Assembly: GCA_035285325.1 (NCBI GenBank)
Contig: JAYKJB010000063.1
Coordinates: 62,001 to 126,000 of the forward strand
Source: Candidatus Sericytochromatia bacterium
GTDB taxonomy: Bacteria > Cyanobacteriota > Sericytochromatia > S15B-MN24 > JAQBPE01
Reading direction: 5' to 3'
DNA: 64,000 nucleotides
Shown: positions 37,876 to 45,992 of the stretch, one piece after another
How positions within the stretch are numbered: position 1 is the stretch's first letter
Layout: each line of letters begins with the position of its first letter
Position numbers and translations under genes: made by a program
Notes under the pieces: generated by a model
The model's database searches: none
Seen by the model: the letters and a program-made list of their open reading frames with translations, nothing else
What the model was told of the DNA's origin: nothing

Positions 37876-38029
37876 CCGGTGTCGTGTTTTTGGATTGGCC
37901 GTCGAGATCTTGTGCTTGTTATTAAAATCACCATAGCCTCACTGCTGCACGTTGTTTTTTCTTTGCATGTTTTTAGAAGCATAGGGGCCTTGCTGTGAGG
38001 CGCTTGCAGGAATTGGATTGCTTGTCATG

Positions 38030-38076
38030 AAAAGCGAGCCCGTGTCTTTGACGCGGCCTCCCAGGAGCCGCTTTTT
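38030..38076 (+). ncRNA. Possible structured RNA or branched terminator
   Basis: An outer stem AAAAGC (38030-38035)/GCTTTT (38070-38075) encloses a 7-bp hairpin CCGTGTC (38040-38046)/GACGCGG (38050-38056) with one G-U pair, and a small CCT/AGG hairpin. It ends in five T residues (38072-38076). This could be the 3' end of a small RNA expressed from the AT-rich stretch, or just a terminator. No gene precedes it on this strand. Confidence 0.35.
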
Positions 38077-38373
38077 ATGTTCCACTGGTTTTCTCGGTTG
38101 GTTCCTTAGGATCAGCGTGGTGATTGGAATGAATGCCTCTGTGGGTGGCAACATGGGGCGTCCTTCGGAACGGTGGCGACGGCCTTAAGAAGTTCTTTTG
38201 GTCGTCTAATGGAGCCATTCTTGGGGAGCTGTGGCGTGCCAGAACAGAGGCCCCCCATCAGGGGCGCTACGGGGCTTGCGTGTCAAGTGAACGCGCTGTC
38301 TGGGTTTTAAGGATTTTATCCCAGTTGAAGTTGGATTATTTCGGTTCTCGAACGAGCCAGTGGCTGACCGGCT

Positions 38374-38751
38374 TCAGGTGGATTCCGGAGCGGCGTGGCT
38401 CTGCCAGAGTGTTCGGAGCTTGGCGACCAGCCACATCCGCTCGCTTTCAGGAAAATGGGGCGACTGCATGAGTTCGTCAAACATGCGATAGGTGTAGTCT
38501 TCCTCCCATCGCACGCTCGCCTTCAATTCCGCTTCGCCGAGCTCGCGAACCAATCCATCCAACCAGGCATAGGTGGTTTTGAGGCCGTTTGCCAGTTTCT
38601 GGAGCGTCGCAGGGCGAGGTGCCTTGATATCTCGACCCGATTCAATGCCTGCGATGGTGCCGATAGGCAGGTCGCATAGCTCTGCGAGGGCGCGCTGGCT
38701 GATACCCAGCTCGGCGCGTCGTGCGCGGATATACGCTTTCAGGTTGCTCAT
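38374..38751 (-). CDS. XRE-family transcriptional regulator
   Basis: A 125-residue DNA-binding protein. The helix-turn-helix spans about residues 5-60: LKAYIRARRAELGISQRALA, LCDLPIGTIAGIESGRDIKA and RPATLQKLANGLKTTYAWLD. The remaining ~60 residues are helical and may dimerise or bind an effector. ATG 38751 has AAGGAG 6 nt upstream. It is isolated, flanked by gene-poor DNA rich in GCTTGT words; one of these overlaps its own -10, suggesting autoregulation. Confidence 0.87.
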   Translation of the reverse strand: MSNLKAYIRARRAELGISQRALAELCDLPIGTIAGIESGRDIKAPRPATLQKLANGLKTTYAWLDGLVRELGEAELKASVRWEEDYTYRMFDELMQSPHFPESERMWLVAKLRTLWQSHAAPEST

Positions 38752-38779
38752 TTAAGTGCTCCTTCTCTCCTGTTGCTTT

Positions 38780-38785
38780 ATTATA
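38780..38785 (-). promoter_or_regulatory. -10 element of the XRE gene overlapping a GCTTGT site
   Basis: On the minus strand GCTTGTATAATAAAG contains a perfect TATAAT about 30 nt upstream of the ATG. The GCTTGT word abuts and overlaps it by one base. The -35 region is poor (about 3 of 6). Confidence 0.6.
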
Positions 38786-38882
38786 CAAGCAGGCCATTCG
38801 GGTGCGACAGGTCGAGCCGGCAAAGGGATGCTTGTCATTGCGTGCGAGTTCGGGTTTATTGCTCGCGTTTCGGCTCTGGAGA

Positions 38883-38894
38883 TTGTAGATACAA
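38883..38894. promoter_or_regulatory. Second TTGT-N4-ACAA dyad, possible operator
   Basis: TTGTAGATACAA is a perfect dyad like the one at 37864-37875. The 12-mer CAAGCGGAGTCA overlaps its right half (38892-38903). A weaker related site, TTGTCGAGAGAA, lies at 38946-38957. Confidence 0.45.
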
Positions 38895-39557
38895 GCGGAG
38901 TCAACTTTTGCATTCATGGGGTCGGGGCGTTCGAGGTTGAGATGCTTGTCGAGAGAAGTGTCCTGATTCCGTCCCCGGTCCAACTTGCTTGTCGAAGCAT
39001 GTAATTCTGTTTGGCCGTGTAAAGGTCGCACGGTGAGATTTTTAGGAAATTCGGGTGGGGTTTTTTATTGCGCTTCGCGCCTCGTTTCTCGATGAGGGAG
39101 GTGGGTGGGGGAGGCGTCTTAAGCTCGACGATGGGACGCTGAATGGGCTGTTCGGTGAGGGTTGCACCGCATTGCCGCCGCCAGTGGGTGGTCTTCGGTT
39201 CCTGGTTAACGCTTTGAGGTTGGATGGGGCGTCGGTGGTAATTAGTTGGTCTTCGGCGAGATTCAGGGCCGGAGTCGAGATTCTGATGCAGGTTTGGCAA
39301 ACTGGAGGGGGTTTCCTGACGTCGTTCTGCCCCGGTGGGGATTGCCCTCTCCTTGATGACTCTTGCTTTGACTGGCGCTCCGGGGCCACGAGTCCAGATG
39401 GTCCTGGTGGTTCCCTTGACGACAGGCGCGATTGCAGCGGTTTTGACGCCGTGGGGGCGGGGGCTGCTGGCGCTTTTTTGCCGGTCTGGGCGGTCACGGA
39501 GGAGGGGGGCGCGTGTTTGGTTCACTGCCCCCCATCAGTCTTATTTGGAGGTGTCGA

Positions 39558-39872
39558 ATGGCGGCAGCCTGTTATCAGGAATTTGCTGGCGGCGTGCGCT
39601 TGTTCGTCCGCCTGATTCCCCGTTCTTCCCAAACGCGGGTCGATCGGATGCGCGATGGGCGACTGTGCGTCCGAGTGGTGGCGCCGCCCGTGGAGGAGGC
39701 AGCGAATCAGGCGCTGATTGCTTGCATCGCGAACTGGTTGGACTGGCCCCGCCGGGATATCACGATCACGCGTGGTGGGCATTGTCGCGACAAGACCCTG
39801 GAGGTTCGGGGGCCTTCCCCTGAATTGCTCACCCGATTGGCGCGTTGCTTGGAGGCGGATTTCAGCCCGTGA
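39558..39872 (+). CDS. DUF167/YggU family protein
   Basis: A 104-residue protein of the YggU/DUF167 family, small alpha/beta proteins of unknown function often placed near proC or yggT. It shows the family pattern RLFVRLIPRSSQTRVDRMRD, DGRLCVRVVAPPVEEAANQA and the C-terminal RRDITITRGGHCRDKTLEVRG. ATG 39558 has a strong GGAGGTG just upstream. It overlaps the convergent lipoprotein gene by 11 nt. Confidence 0.85.
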   Translation: MAAACYQEFAGGVRLFVRLIPRSSQTRVDRMRDGRLCVRVVAPPVEEAANQALIACIANWLDWPRRDITITRGGHCRDKTLEVRGPSPELLTRLARCLEADFSP

Positions 39873-40665
39873 TCGTGAGCGTCTTTCGGAAGATTCGCAG
39901 GGCTTCCTGACCAGTCCCCGGATCCGCCTCACTGTAGACCAGGGTTCGCATGCGCATTCGGCCTGGCTGTGCGGGAAGTCTCAGGTATCCCGGATAGAGT
40001 CTCTGGGTGATGCGTGCGGACGCTTCTGTCAGGCGCTGCCCGTTGCGGTCATTGCCCCGGGCAAAATTTGACACACTCACCACGGACAAGTGGCCGTCAT
40101 TCATTTTCAGGCGAATGTCCGCCACATAGACCGTCGCGACCAGGTTTTGCGCCTTGACCGCCGCCACGGCGAAGGTGCTCTGGTCGGTCTCTGTCACCGT
40201 GATCTGGGCGGGTAGGCTCATTTTGGGAGGGGTTCCGATATCGAGTTGACCATCCCCGATGACCGAGCCGACCATCACGCGCGCGAAGTGAAATGACGCC
40301 CCTTCCAGCAGCAAGCGGACTTCTCGGACCTCTAACTCGCCTTTGGTCTGGTACAGGTCGATGCTGGTTTCGGGTGTTCCATTGGCCGGTAGGCTGTCGA
40401 AGATGGTGTTCACCTTCGGGGTGAAACGGGTGGGTGTGATCACGTCCTCAACCAGGCTGTCAAACGGGTTCGACGTGACCTCGGGAGAGGGTGGCGTCCC
40501 AGGGGAGATCGCGGGACGGGGCACGCCGGTTGGTTCGCGGTCGTCGTCGTTGAAGTCCGTGGCGCTCAAAGGAGGCGCACTGGCGTTCGGCAGTTCAGGC
40601 GCGCACGCTGTCACGCTCACCAACAGGCATCCCAACCAGGTCCATCGTGCTTGCTGAGGCTTCAC
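39862..40665 (-). CDS. Lipoprotein of unknown function
   Basis: A 267-residue protein with a lipoprotein signal ending VTAC (lipidated Cys near residue 21) and a ~50-residue Pro/Ser/Asp-rich spacer. The beta-rich body reads RFTPKVNTIFDSLPANGT, GELEVREVRLLLEGASFHFA and LVATVYVADIRLKMNDGHLS. I do not recognise a domain; the strand-rich pattern suggests an LolA- or LppX-like lipid-binding fold, unproven. It follows the larger lipoprotein gene by 9 nt, so both are co-transcribed. Confidence 0.7.
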   Translation of the reverse strand: MKPQQARWTWLGCLLVSVTACAPELPNASAPPLSATDFNDDDREPTGVPRPAISPGTPPSPEVTSNPFDSLVEDVITPTRFTPKVNTIFDSLPANGTPETSIDLYQTKGELEVREVRLLLEGASFHFARVMVGSVIGDGQLDIGTPPKMSLPAQITVTETDQSTFAVAAVKAQNLVATVYVADIRLKMNDGHLSVVSVSNFARGNDRNGQRLTEASARITQRLYPGYLRLPAQPGRMRMRTLVYSEADPGTGQEALRIFRKTLTITG

Positions 40666-40674
40666 GAGGCGTAC

Positions 40675-42354
40675 CTAAGGGGAAATCTGGATGTTCTCGC
40701 TGAATTCGACCAGACTGCCGCCTCGCGAGAAGATGTCGACATCCACGTTGGTGACAGGGGATAGGCGATTGGCCAGCAAGGTGGGCTGGTCAAGACTCAG
40801 GACACTTGGGAGGATCGTCATGGTGGTGGTGTGTCCCTGGTTGATGGTCACGGCATCGTTCAGCGTATAGCTGAGGACCACGAACACGTGTTCAGCTGTA
40901 TCGAATACTTGCACATCCGCAATCGGATGGCTGCTCGGGAGGTACTTCCACCTCCCCACGAACGCGGGACCAGACAGGCTTCCTCCCCCGAGGCGCTGGC
41001 TGAGGGGCCACGTCTGGGCGACTCCGCCCGCTTCGACCCGGTGCGTGCCGCTTGCGATCGGAGAACTGCTGGTGCCCTCCGCCAGAATGGCGGGCGGCGG
41101 TGTGAAAACAGCCCCGGTTCGGGCCTTGGAGAGCCTGGCGATGATCCGGAAAACGTCCTCCTGCCCCGCGGTCTGACTGACCGTCATTTGCAGCGATTGC
41201 GTGCCCGGCAGGTAACTGACGGTAAAGGTCGGATCGAATTCTGCAGGCTCTGGGCCCGGTGTGGGCGTTGGTGGAGCACTGCGGCGACTCGAGCCTCCCC
41301 CGCTGGACACCGAGTCCGTGGGGGTTGGCCTCGGAAAAGGCTCTAAAATCGGGATACTGGGCGTGGCAACCTCGTTCGGAAGGTCAAAGTTCAGGTTGAC
41401 CCCGTTTCCGGCGATGGAAATGACCGTGCCGGTGATCGTGATGTCGAAGCCCGCCGACGCCAGGACCCCGAGATCGTCCTGGGTCAGCCCGGTTTCGACG
41501 GAGGTGTCCAGGTTCCCACCATCTTGCTTCAGCGTGGAAAGCACCTGTAAGGATTCCGCCACTGTCTGTCGGAAGACTCGCCCCAGGCCCGCCTCGCCCA
41601 TCACCTCTGCCAGCAAGGCCGGCTGGATGGTCCCTTTGGCATCGACGACTTCAGACAGGGTATCCAGCTCGCTGGCGGTGAACGTTCTGGCGATCTGCCT
41701 GGCCAGGCTTTCTCCTTTGTTGAGGACCTCCAGGAACAGTTGACTCTCGGCGTCATCGGTCAAGGCTTGGGCGAGCGGGATCAGGTTCCTGACGCAGTTG
41801 TCAGCCAGTGTGGTGGCCGGGGTCAGCAGGAACTGAAAGCCCGTTTGCTTGCTGGGCAGGGATTCGTTGGCGGGGGTCGACAGGGACCTGAAGACCAAGG
41901 TTTCTTGGCGCCCCTGCTTCGCAGAAATGGTGGCGATCAGGGTGGTCACGCTGTACTTGCCGTCGCTCACCACCACCCGGTAGACGTCGCCTTTCCGTGG
42001 GACAGGCATGTGAAACGAGAAGCGGCCCTGAGCGTCGGTGCGAGGACCGGTCTGCGAGAGGCGATACTTTCCGGAGTCGAAGAAGCGAATCGGGATGGCC
42101 TGTCCCGTGGCCGCGTTGAAAACCCTGACTTCCGCGTTGGCCATCAGCCCGCGACCGTTTTCGGCGGTGCCAAACAGCACCTGCGAGAATCCTGGCGCCT
42201 GTGTTTGGGGGCCCCCGATCAGGCCAAACAGCAGGACGGGGCCCATCGGGCTGGGGTCGAACGGGGCGCAGGCCACCAGCGACACGGACAGGGCGGTGAG
42301 CGTGGGGAGCCACGCGTCACGCACGTCTTTGCCTCGAGGGCGCTGCGGGAACAT
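40675..42354 (-). CDS. Large surface lipoprotein with a carboxypeptidase-regulatory-like domain
   Basis: A 559-residue protein with a lipoprotein signal (LTALSVSLVAC). Residues ~60-150 resemble a carboxypeptidase-regulatory/Ig-like fold (ANAEVRVFNAATGQAIPIRF, TDAQGRFSFHMPVPRKGDVY). A helical middle follows (about 180-290), then a Ser/Pro-rich linker (SSGGGSSRRSAPPTPTPGPE) and a beta-rich C-terminal domain. Function unknown. GAGGAG lies 9 nt before the ATG. It heads a two-gene lipoprotein unit. Confidence 0.72.
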   Translation of the reverse strand: MFPQRPRGKDVRDAWLPTLTALSVSLVACAPFDPSPMGPVLLFGLIGGPQTQAPGFSQVLFGTAENGRGLMANAEVRVFNAATGQAIPIRFFDSGKYRLSQTGPRTDAQGRFSFHMPVPRKGDVYRVVVSDGKYSVTTLIATISAKQGRQETLVFRSLSTPANESLPSKQTGFQFLLTPATTLADNCVRNLIPLAQALTDDAESQLFLEVLNKGESLARQIARTFTASELDTLSEVVDAKGTIQPALLAEVMGEAGLGRVFRQTVAESLQVLSTLKQDGGNLDTSVETGLTQDDLGVLASAGFDITITGTVISIAGNGVNLNFDLPNEVATPSIPILEPFPRPTPTDSVSSGGGSSRRSAPPTPTPGPEPAEFDPTFTVSYLPGTQSLQMTVSQTAGQEDVFRIIARLSKARTGAVFTPPPAILAEGTSSSPIASGTHRVEAGGVAQTWPLSQRLGGGSLSGPAFVGRWKYLPSSHPIADVQVFDTAEHVFVVLSYTLNDAVTINQGHTTTMTILPSVLSLDQPTLLANRLSPVTNVDVDIFSRGGSLVEFSENIQISP

Positions 42355-42520
42355 GAACTATTACTCCTCGGCGAGAGCCACCGGGTGATCGGCTCCTTGT
42401 TGCCCACTCTGCCAGCAGGCCTAGCCACGCACAAGGGCTCCGGTCACAGGCCCCGTGCTGCTCAACAGGCCGTTCAGGAACCGGGATGGCTGCCCATCTT
42501 CCGTCCGGCTCCCAGCGACC

Positions 42521-43570
42521 TCAGCTCAGCGCAACGGGTTCGGTCTGAGGTTGTTTGACCGGCAGCTCGATCGTGAAGGTGGTGCCTCGGTTCACTTCAC
42601 TGCTCACGGTGATTTTGCCGTGATGGGCCTCAATGATGTCCTTCACGATGGACAGCCCCAGCCCGACGCCCCCCGTGACCCGTGAACGCGCCTTGTCTAC
42701 CCGGTAGAACCGCTCAAAAATTCTCGGCAGGTCGATGGGGGGGATACCGATCCCGCTGTCGATCACGCGGCAAAGCACCTCGGAACCTCCGGGCGCAACC
42801 CCGATGTCGAGCGTCACGGTCCCGCTGGCAGGGGTAAATTTGATGGCATTGTCGACCAGGTTGATCAGCACCTGCTGAAGGCGATCACGGTCAGCTTCGA
42901 TGGTGGGGACTTCTTCCGGACAGTTCACCAGCAGTGTCACGCTGGCCAGTTTGGCGTGATGCTGCAAGGTCGATTCGACCTGTTCGGAGAGGCTTTGCAG
43001 GTCAAAGGACGACATGTGCAAGACCGGTCGCCCCATCAGGTTGGCCACGGTCAGGAGCTCATTGACCAGGCGAGTCAGCCGGTCCGCTTCGCCTTGAATG
43101 TTGTTGAGAAATTTCGCACGCATTCGTTCATCGCGCATGGCACCCATCTGGAGCGACTCAGCCGCCATCCGGATCGCCGTCAGCGGGGTTCGCAATTCGT
43201 GGCTGACGTTGGCCACGAAGTCCTGCTGCATGGTTCCGAGCTTGTAAACGTCCGTCCAATCATGAACGCTGAGAATGGTTTCTTCGCCGCGTTGAATGGC
43301 ACTGACGGCCAGGGTGCGGTCCGGCCACCAATCCGGCCCCACCAGTTCGAGCAACGGGGCCTCTCCGTCGCGACGGGCGCGGGCAATCAGTTCCATCACC
43401 GCTGGTTCCGCCAACATCGCTTGGAGACGTGGACTTGCCTCCTCGGCGCGTACCTCCGACAGCGCCTGCAACAAACTTCGATTGTGTGCCAGCACCTGAT
43501 TGTCGGCGCCTAGCACCAGCAATCCGTCAAAGAGTTTGGGTTTGAGGGAAAATTCTTCTTTTTTTGACAC
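42521..43570 (-). CDS. Soluble PAS-containing sensor histidine kinase
   Basis: A 349-residue histidine kinase without transmembrane helices. A PAS-like region (about 10-110: FDGLLVLGADNQVLAHNRSL) precedes the HisKA helix with the phosphorylated His in FVANVSHELRTPLTAIRM near residue 122. The HATPase has N-box NLVDNAIKFTP, G1 VIDSGIGIPP, F FERFYRVD and G2 GGVGLGLSIV. It resembles PhoR-type kinases but is cytosolic. No response regulator is adjacent. It lies 9 nt after the pseudo-M20 gene in the same direction, so it ends the kinase operon. Confidence 0.9.
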   Translation of the reverse strand: MSKKEEFSLKPKLFDGLLVLGADNQVLAHNRSLLQALSEVRAEEASPRLQAMLAEPAVMELIARARRDGEAPLLELVGPDWWPDRTLAVSAIQRGEETILSVHDWTDVYKLGTMQQDFVANVSHELRTPLTAIRMAAESLQMGAMRDERMRAKFLNNIQGEADRLTRLVNELLTVANLMGRPVLHMSSFDLQSLSEQVESTLQHHAKLASVTLLVNCPEEVPTIEADRDRLQQVLINLVDNAIKFTPASGTVTLDIGVAPGGSEVLCRVIDSGIGIPPIDLPRIFERFYRVDKARSRVTGGVGLGLSIVKDIIEAHHGKITVSSEVNRGTTFTIELPVKQPQTEPVALS

Positions 43571-43579
43571 GGCAGTATC

Positions 43580-44821
43580 TCACCCGGCGATCGCGGCACC
43601 GATTGCCGCATACCCACTTACCGCAGCGATGAGACGATCGAGGCGTACGTGTTCGAACGGAGTTTCCGCAAATTTCTCATCACCAGGAGAATAGCCGAGC
43701 GTGACGATACGTTTCATCGTGGCCACATAGGCCGCGTCGCTCGGCAGTCGCCAGTACGTCTGCACGGGATTCTGGCCCACTTCCTGCAAGCCTCGCGCGA
43801 CCCGGTGAATCAGGGCGTGGCTTGCGTCGGTGAGAAACGGATGGGCCACACACGCCACGTCCTGTGATACGCCGGTGAAACTGGTCGCCGTGAGGCGACG
43901 AACCTGCAGATCGGCCGTGAAGGCCGTATCTTCCTGGGCGATGCGATTCACGATCGACTGGAGCTGCCACAGGGCGGCGTCCGTGCTTTCGCTGGGAAGG
44001 TAGCGGCGATCCAGACTGATGGTGCAGCGATCCGGGACCAATTGAGGGGCCTGTGGCGCACTGCGAATCGCCGTCACGGCCAGGGTCGAACGGTCCAGGT
44101 TGGGATGCGACGGCAGATTCGACGCCAACTCCTGGACCGCCGCGAGCACCGGCTGCATCGCCAGGATGGCGTGGCTGCCCAGCCAGGGAGCACCGGCGTG
44201 ACACACGCGGCCCACCGTCGTCAGCTCGACTTCCAATCGCCCGCGTTGCCCGAGGGCCAGGTTCAAACCCGTGGGTTGCCCCACCACGCACAGATCGAAC
44301 TGGATCCCCCGCTCAGGAAGCGTGCGGTCCACCAGGACGCGTGTCCCGATGTGAGCAAACACCTGGGTCTGCACGACGCCTGCCACGATCACGTCACCCC
44401 GCAGGCCACCCCGTTCGTGTTTGAGGATGCGTCCGGCCGTGAGCATCGCCGCCAGCGCTCCCTTGTTTTGACTCGCGCCACAGCCGTGAAGGGCCTCGTC
44501 GGTCAGTTGAGCGGCATAGGGAGGGTAGCGCCATTCCTCCGCGTGCAGGGGTTCGGCATGGTCCAAGGGGCAGAGAAACAGCACGGAGGGGCCGGTGCCG
44601 TCCCCCCGGATGCGCCCGACCACATTGCCGATTTCATCCTGAAACACCTCATCGTAACCGGCCTGAGTCAACGCTTCCAGGACGGACGCCGCCAAGTCGC
44701 CCTCATGACAAGCCGGGCTTGGAATGGCGATCCACGCCTGCGCCAGATGGAGCAGGGCCTCTCGGGACGCCTCGGCGTGTCGCTGGAAACCCGACGGATG
44801 GAATGGTTCGGTCGTTGGCAT
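43580..44821 (-). CDS. M20-family (YgeY-like) protein lacking its metal ligands
   Basis: A 413-residue homologue of M20 deacetylases/peptidases, closest in pattern to YgeY. The conserved framework is clear: VVGRIRGDGTGPSVLF, GQRGRLEVELTTVGRVCHAG, SHAILAMQPVLAAVQEL and DRCTISLDRRYLPSEST. The metal site is gone: the HxD motif reads PLD (His to Pro), GxxSDxxGG reads GASQNKGA (Asp to Gln), the catalytic EE pair is TQ in VVQTQV, EPT reads QPT, and the last His is Glu. Catalysis by the usual mechanism is not expected. ATG 44821 is used; further-upstream starts are possible. Confidence 0.8.
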   Translation of the reverse strand: MPTTEPFHPSGFQRHAEASREALLHLAQAWIAIPSPACHEGDLAASVLEALTQAGYDEVFQDEIGNVVGRIRGDGTGPSVLFLCPLDHAEPLHAEEWRYPPYAAQLTDEALHGCGASQNKGALAAMLTAGRILKHERGGLRGDVIVAGVVQTQVFAHIGTRVLVDRTLPERGIQFDLCVVGQPTGLNLALGQRGRLEVELTTVGRVCHAGAPWLGSHAILAMQPVLAAVQELASNLPSHPNLDRSTLAVTAIRSAPQAPQLVPDRCTISLDRRYLPSESTDAALWQLQSIVNRIAQEDTAFTADLQVRRLTATSFTGVSQDVACVAHPFLTDASHALIHRVARGLQEVGQNPVQTYWRLPSDAAYVATMKRIVTLGYSPGDEKFAETPFEHVRLDRLIAAVSGYAAIGAAIAG

Positions 44822-44927
44822 CGGAGGGACTTTCAAACAGGGAACAGGGCCGGGCGGGCAGCATGATAGCAGAAAGCCCTGGTTCCCCATCGGGGGGCGG
44901 AACCTGAAGGAAATCAGAGGTTGGGTT

Positions 44928-45992
44928 TCAAAACCGCTTGAAGGTTTGGGTCATCGCCGCGATGAAGGCTTGATTTTCCTGCTCGCTTCCGACGAAGACT
45001 CGAATGCAATTTCGTAGCGGGGGACGGGCAAACGTCTGAGTGGCGATGCCGTGTTTCAGAAGCGCGGCGGCCAGTTCATCCCCAGGCAGCGTGGTCCCCA
45101 CCAGCAGGTAGGGGGCCGCGCTTGGCCAACTGACGACCCCGTCCAGCTGACTGAGGGCCGCGCGGATGGTTTCCCGTGCCTGGCACATGGCTCGGAAGTC
45201 ATATCCCAGTTCGTCGGTTTCTTCCAGGACCCATCGGACGGCCAGTTCTGCCGGTAAATTGAGGCCGTTTGCGCCGGGCACGCGGCCACACACGGCGACC
45301 ACGCGGGGGCAACCGAGGATCCAGCTGGCTTCGAACGCGGCGGCCCCGGTTTCTGCTCCCAAACCCTGGATGACGACCAGATTTTCCACCTCAGGGATGG
45401 CATCGGCCACGGAAAAGCCGCTCCAGATGGCCAACCGTTCGTCCACCACCACCAACGCCTCCGTTTCCCTGGCCAGGGTCAGGATCTCATCCCGCGTGAT
45501 CAGCCCACCGCTGGGCTCCGCTGGGTTGCTCAAGGCCACGACACCCGCTTGGTGGGCGCGTGCCGCTGCGATGACCTGACCGAGGGGGAACGAGAAGTCT
45601 GCCCCGGTCATCACCGCGATCGCCTGAATCTCCAGCGCCCGCGCGACTTGCGCGTACAACGGGTTGGTGGGGACAGGATAGAGCAACGGATGCTGCCAAC
45701 CCCAAGCGGTCAGGACGGCACTCCACGCGCCTGCCTGACAATTGGCCAGCGCCACGCTATCGGCGGCCAGCCCCCACCGATTTCCGATGGTGGCACGCAG
45801 GCTCTCCGCCCCGCTGGCCGGAAGGTGCCAGGGCGATTCCGAGAACTGGGTCCACCAGCGCTGTTTGGTTCTCCCATTCCAGTCGACGGGCCCCCGGGGA
45901 AGCTGGAGGGGAATCGGCGCAGCCGGCGGTGTGGCCACCAGGGGCGAACCATCGAGCAGGTCCAAGCGTTGCAATCGGTCGAGCTTGCTCAC
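44928..45992 (-). CDS. Class I/II aminotransferase-fold protein lacking the PLP lysine
   Basis: A 354-residue protein aligning with histidinol-phosphate-type aminotransferases (fold type I). Recognisable blocks are VALANCQAGAWSAVLTAWGW, LSNPAEPSGGLITRDEIL (for NPNNPTG), LVVVDERLAIWSG (for VVDEAY) and the C-terminal CIRVFVGSEQEN with the carboxylate-binding Arg. The Schiff-base block, normally TLSKAFGLAGLR, reads GLGAETGAAAFEA, with Ala (codon GCA) at the Lys position, so PLP chemistry should be lost. The GTG start overlaps the stop of the giant kinase (GTGA), so the two are translationally coupled. Confidence 0.8.
   Translation of the reverse strand: MSKLDRLQRLDLLDGSPLVATPPAAPIPLQLPRGPVDWNGRTKQRWWTQFSESPWHLPASGAESLRATIGNRWGLAADSVALANCQAGAWSAVLTAWGWQHPLLYPVPTNPLYAQVARALEIQAIAVMTGADFSFPLGQVIAAARAHQAGVVALSNPAEPSGGLITRDEILTLARETEALVVVDERLAIWSGFSVADAIPEVENLVVIQGLGAETGAAAFEASWILGCPRVVAVCGRVPGANGLNLPAELAVRWVLEETDELGYDFRAMCQARETIRAALSQLDGVVSWPSAAPYLLVGTTLPGDELAAALLKHGIATQTFARPPLRNCIRVFVGSEQENQAFIAAMTQTFKRF

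Larger units (their letters stand above)
37594..38373. other. AT-richer gene-poor region with GCTTGT sites
   Basis: About 780 nt without a convincing gene; its short open frames lack homology features and ribosome sites. It is visibly richer in A/T than the flanks. It holds three GCTTGT words (37862, 37914, 38020), a TTGT-N4-ACAA dyad, the 12-mer CAAGCGGAGTCA at 37832-37843 (repeated at 38892-38903) and a branched hairpin ending in a T-run. Confidence 0.6.
38752..39557. other. Region without a confident gene between XRE and DUF167
   Basis: About 800 nt. Five GCTTGT words (minus strand near 38785 and 38891; plus strand at 38830, 38944 and 38987) and the repeated CAAGCGGAGTCA lie in the first 250 nt. 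From about 39040 to 39525 three long open frames overlap: a Gly-rich one on plus (39055-39615), and two Pro/Arg/Ser-rich ones on minus (38914-39525 and 39042-39497). None has a clear domain or ribosome site, so I call no gene. The basic 203-residue minus-strand frame from GTG 39525 is the least unlikely. Confidence 0.45.

Noticed and set aside
37939-38154. 71-codon minus-strand frame in the AT-rich region
   Set aside because: No ribosome site or domain, and it covers the hairpin structure; more likely non-coding.
38133-38471. 112-codon plus-strand frame overlapping the XRE gene
   Set aside because: It overlaps the well-supported regulator in antisense, has no ribosome site and no recognisable domain.
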